Source: Nonlabens sp. MB-3u-79 | Lineage (GTDB): Bacteria; Bacteroidota; Bacteroidia; Flavobacteriales; Flavobacteriaceae | Direction: 5' to 3' | NCBI RefSeq assembly: GCF_002831625.1 | Contig: NZ_CP025116.1 | Span: forward strand, 3,120,777-3,184,776 | Length of the DNA stretch: 64,000 nt | Part shown: positions 63,408 to 64,000 of the stretch, piece after piece | Numbering within the stretch: position 1 is the stretch's first letter | Layout of the letters: the number at the start of each line of letters is the position of its first letter | Made by a program: the position numbers and the translations under genes | Notes under the pieces: model-generated | Databases searched by the model: none | Told to the model about the DNA's origin: nothing | The model's input: the letters and a program-made list of their open reading frames with translations, nothing else

Positions 63408-63812
63408 TTAAAAAAGCTTCTTACAAGCTTCTAAAAATTCTGGGATAGGCTTTCTGGGCCTAAAAGTTTGTGCATCAGTAAACACCAAGGTGAGCTGACA
63501 AACGGCACAAATTTGATTATTTTGATTAACTATTTCATAATCAAAAACTACTCTAGTAGTAGGCATGGATTGAAGGAAAACTCTGACATAAATTTCATCT
63601 CCAAATTTTATCGGATTTTTATACTTTATATCGATATTATACACCGGTAGAAGCACGCCGGCCTCTTCCATTTTAACATAAGAGAATCCTAACTGGTTCA
63701 ACCATTCCAGCCTTGCTTCTTCTAAGTATATCAAATAGTTAGCATGATGAATGATCCCCATCTGATCTGTTTCTGAATATCTAGGGATGATGTTAATTGT
63801 AACTGGAGTCAT
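63408..63812 (-). CDS. Acyl-CoA thioesterase, 4HBT/YbgC family
   Basis: Hot-dog fold thioesterase of 134 residues that hydrolyses acyl-CoA. The family motif is RYSETDQMGIIHHANYLIYLEEAR at about 11-34, with the catalytic aspartate in ETDQMG. Length is normal. Substrate chain length cannot be judged. Upstream sequence is AT-rich with the end of another minus-strand gene. Confidence 0.9.
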   Translation of the reverse strand: MTPVTINIIPRYSETDQMGIIHHANYLIYLEEARLEWLNQLGFSYVKMEEAGVLLPVYNIDIKYKNPIKFGDEIYVRVFLQSMPTTRVVFDYEIVNQNNQICAVCQLTLVFTDAQTFRPRKPIPEFLEACKKLF

Positions 63813-63897
63813 AAAATTTATGATGATTATTAGTTTTATAAGAATTCAAAATCCCTGCGACTTTTTTTTAAGAAATCAAACCTTAAATAAATTTTTT

Positions 63898-64000
63898 TTA
63901 AGGTTTTTTATACACATATTTGTCATCGATTGTAACAACAGTATTTCCTTGTGATTTGTAGTTCTTAATCGACCCAACACTAACTAAAAAAAAGTAACTT
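63898..64000 (-). CDS. C-terminal end of an unidentified gene (partial)
   Basis: The minus strand is open from base 64000 to a TAA at 63898-63900, giving about 34 residues that end in NTVVTIDDKYVYKKP. Codon use looks ordinary. An inverted repeat (AAACCTTAAA / TTTAAGGTTT, 63878-63906) overlaps the stop and may be its terminator. Too short to identify. Confidence 0.45.
   Translation of the reverse strand, partial: SYFFLVSVGSIKNYKSQGNTVVTIDDKYVYKKP

Overview
The window looks like the chromosome of a marine-type member of the Flavobacteriaceae (Bacteroidetes). Reasons visible here: low GC content; two giant secreted proteins ending in a type IX secretion sorting domain; Bacteroidetes-style -7 promoter boxes (TAnnTTTG) in front of many genes; the bamD-rpoZ-coaBC-DUF4835-recN-fabI gene order; and many short Bacteroidetes-only families. 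A genus such as Nonlabens or Dokdonia would fit, but the sequence alone does not prove it. Coding density is high. I see no tRNA, rRNA, CRISPR array, transposase or prophage.

Layout. 1-11 kb: a partial M1 aminopeptidase, a methyltransferase/glycosyltransferase pair, a PafA-type phosphatase, an MlaEF lipid transporter followed by a frameshifted small membrane-protein gene, a DUF389 membrane protein, mannose-1-phosphate guanylyltransferase and a SprT-like protein. 11-24 kb: a LOG-family protein, a large envelope protein with a degenerate M1 peptidase region, a fused 2-oxoacid dehydrogenase E1, a K+ channel with a zinc ribbon, miaA, a two-component system, then coaE, a YbbR-like gene and a second glycosyltransferase. 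24-38.3 kb: two giant tandem paralogs (2214 and 2284 aa) built of FN3, MAM-like, jelly-roll and CUB modules. They arose by a tandem duplication of about 7 kb that left a truncated glycosyltransferase copy between them. 38.7-46.2 kb: the conserved housekeeping run fabI, recN, DUF4835, coaBC, rpoZ, bamD, dapA and a DUF6913-like gene. 46-52 kb: a 5'-nucleotidase split over two genes, an ammonium transporter and ligA. 52-57.6 kb: a glycan-degradation operon (GH20 hexosaminidase, CutC-family protein, GH2 beta-mannosidase). 57.6-64 kb: prmC set inside nested inverted repeats, an unlisted 49-aa gene, GNAT, ribD, an EamA transporter, a lipoprotein, an IMPACT protein, a PNPOx-like protein and a thioesterase.

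The most notable signal is a perfect 14-base palindrome, GCTTTCGCGAAAGC (often extended to 16 bases), present 14 times. Twelve copies lie inside genes, decoded in three reading frames (AFAKA, FRES, LSRK), and two are intergenic. By base composition I would expect about 0.0001 copies. The broken copy of the glycosyltransferase loses homology within 1-2 bases of the centre of one such palindrome, which suggests a link to recombination. The 24-42 kb stretch has none. Other points: likely leaderless genes with a -7 box only 4-6 bases before the start codon, mosaic exchange between the giant paralogs, and the odd setting of CutC between two glycosidases.
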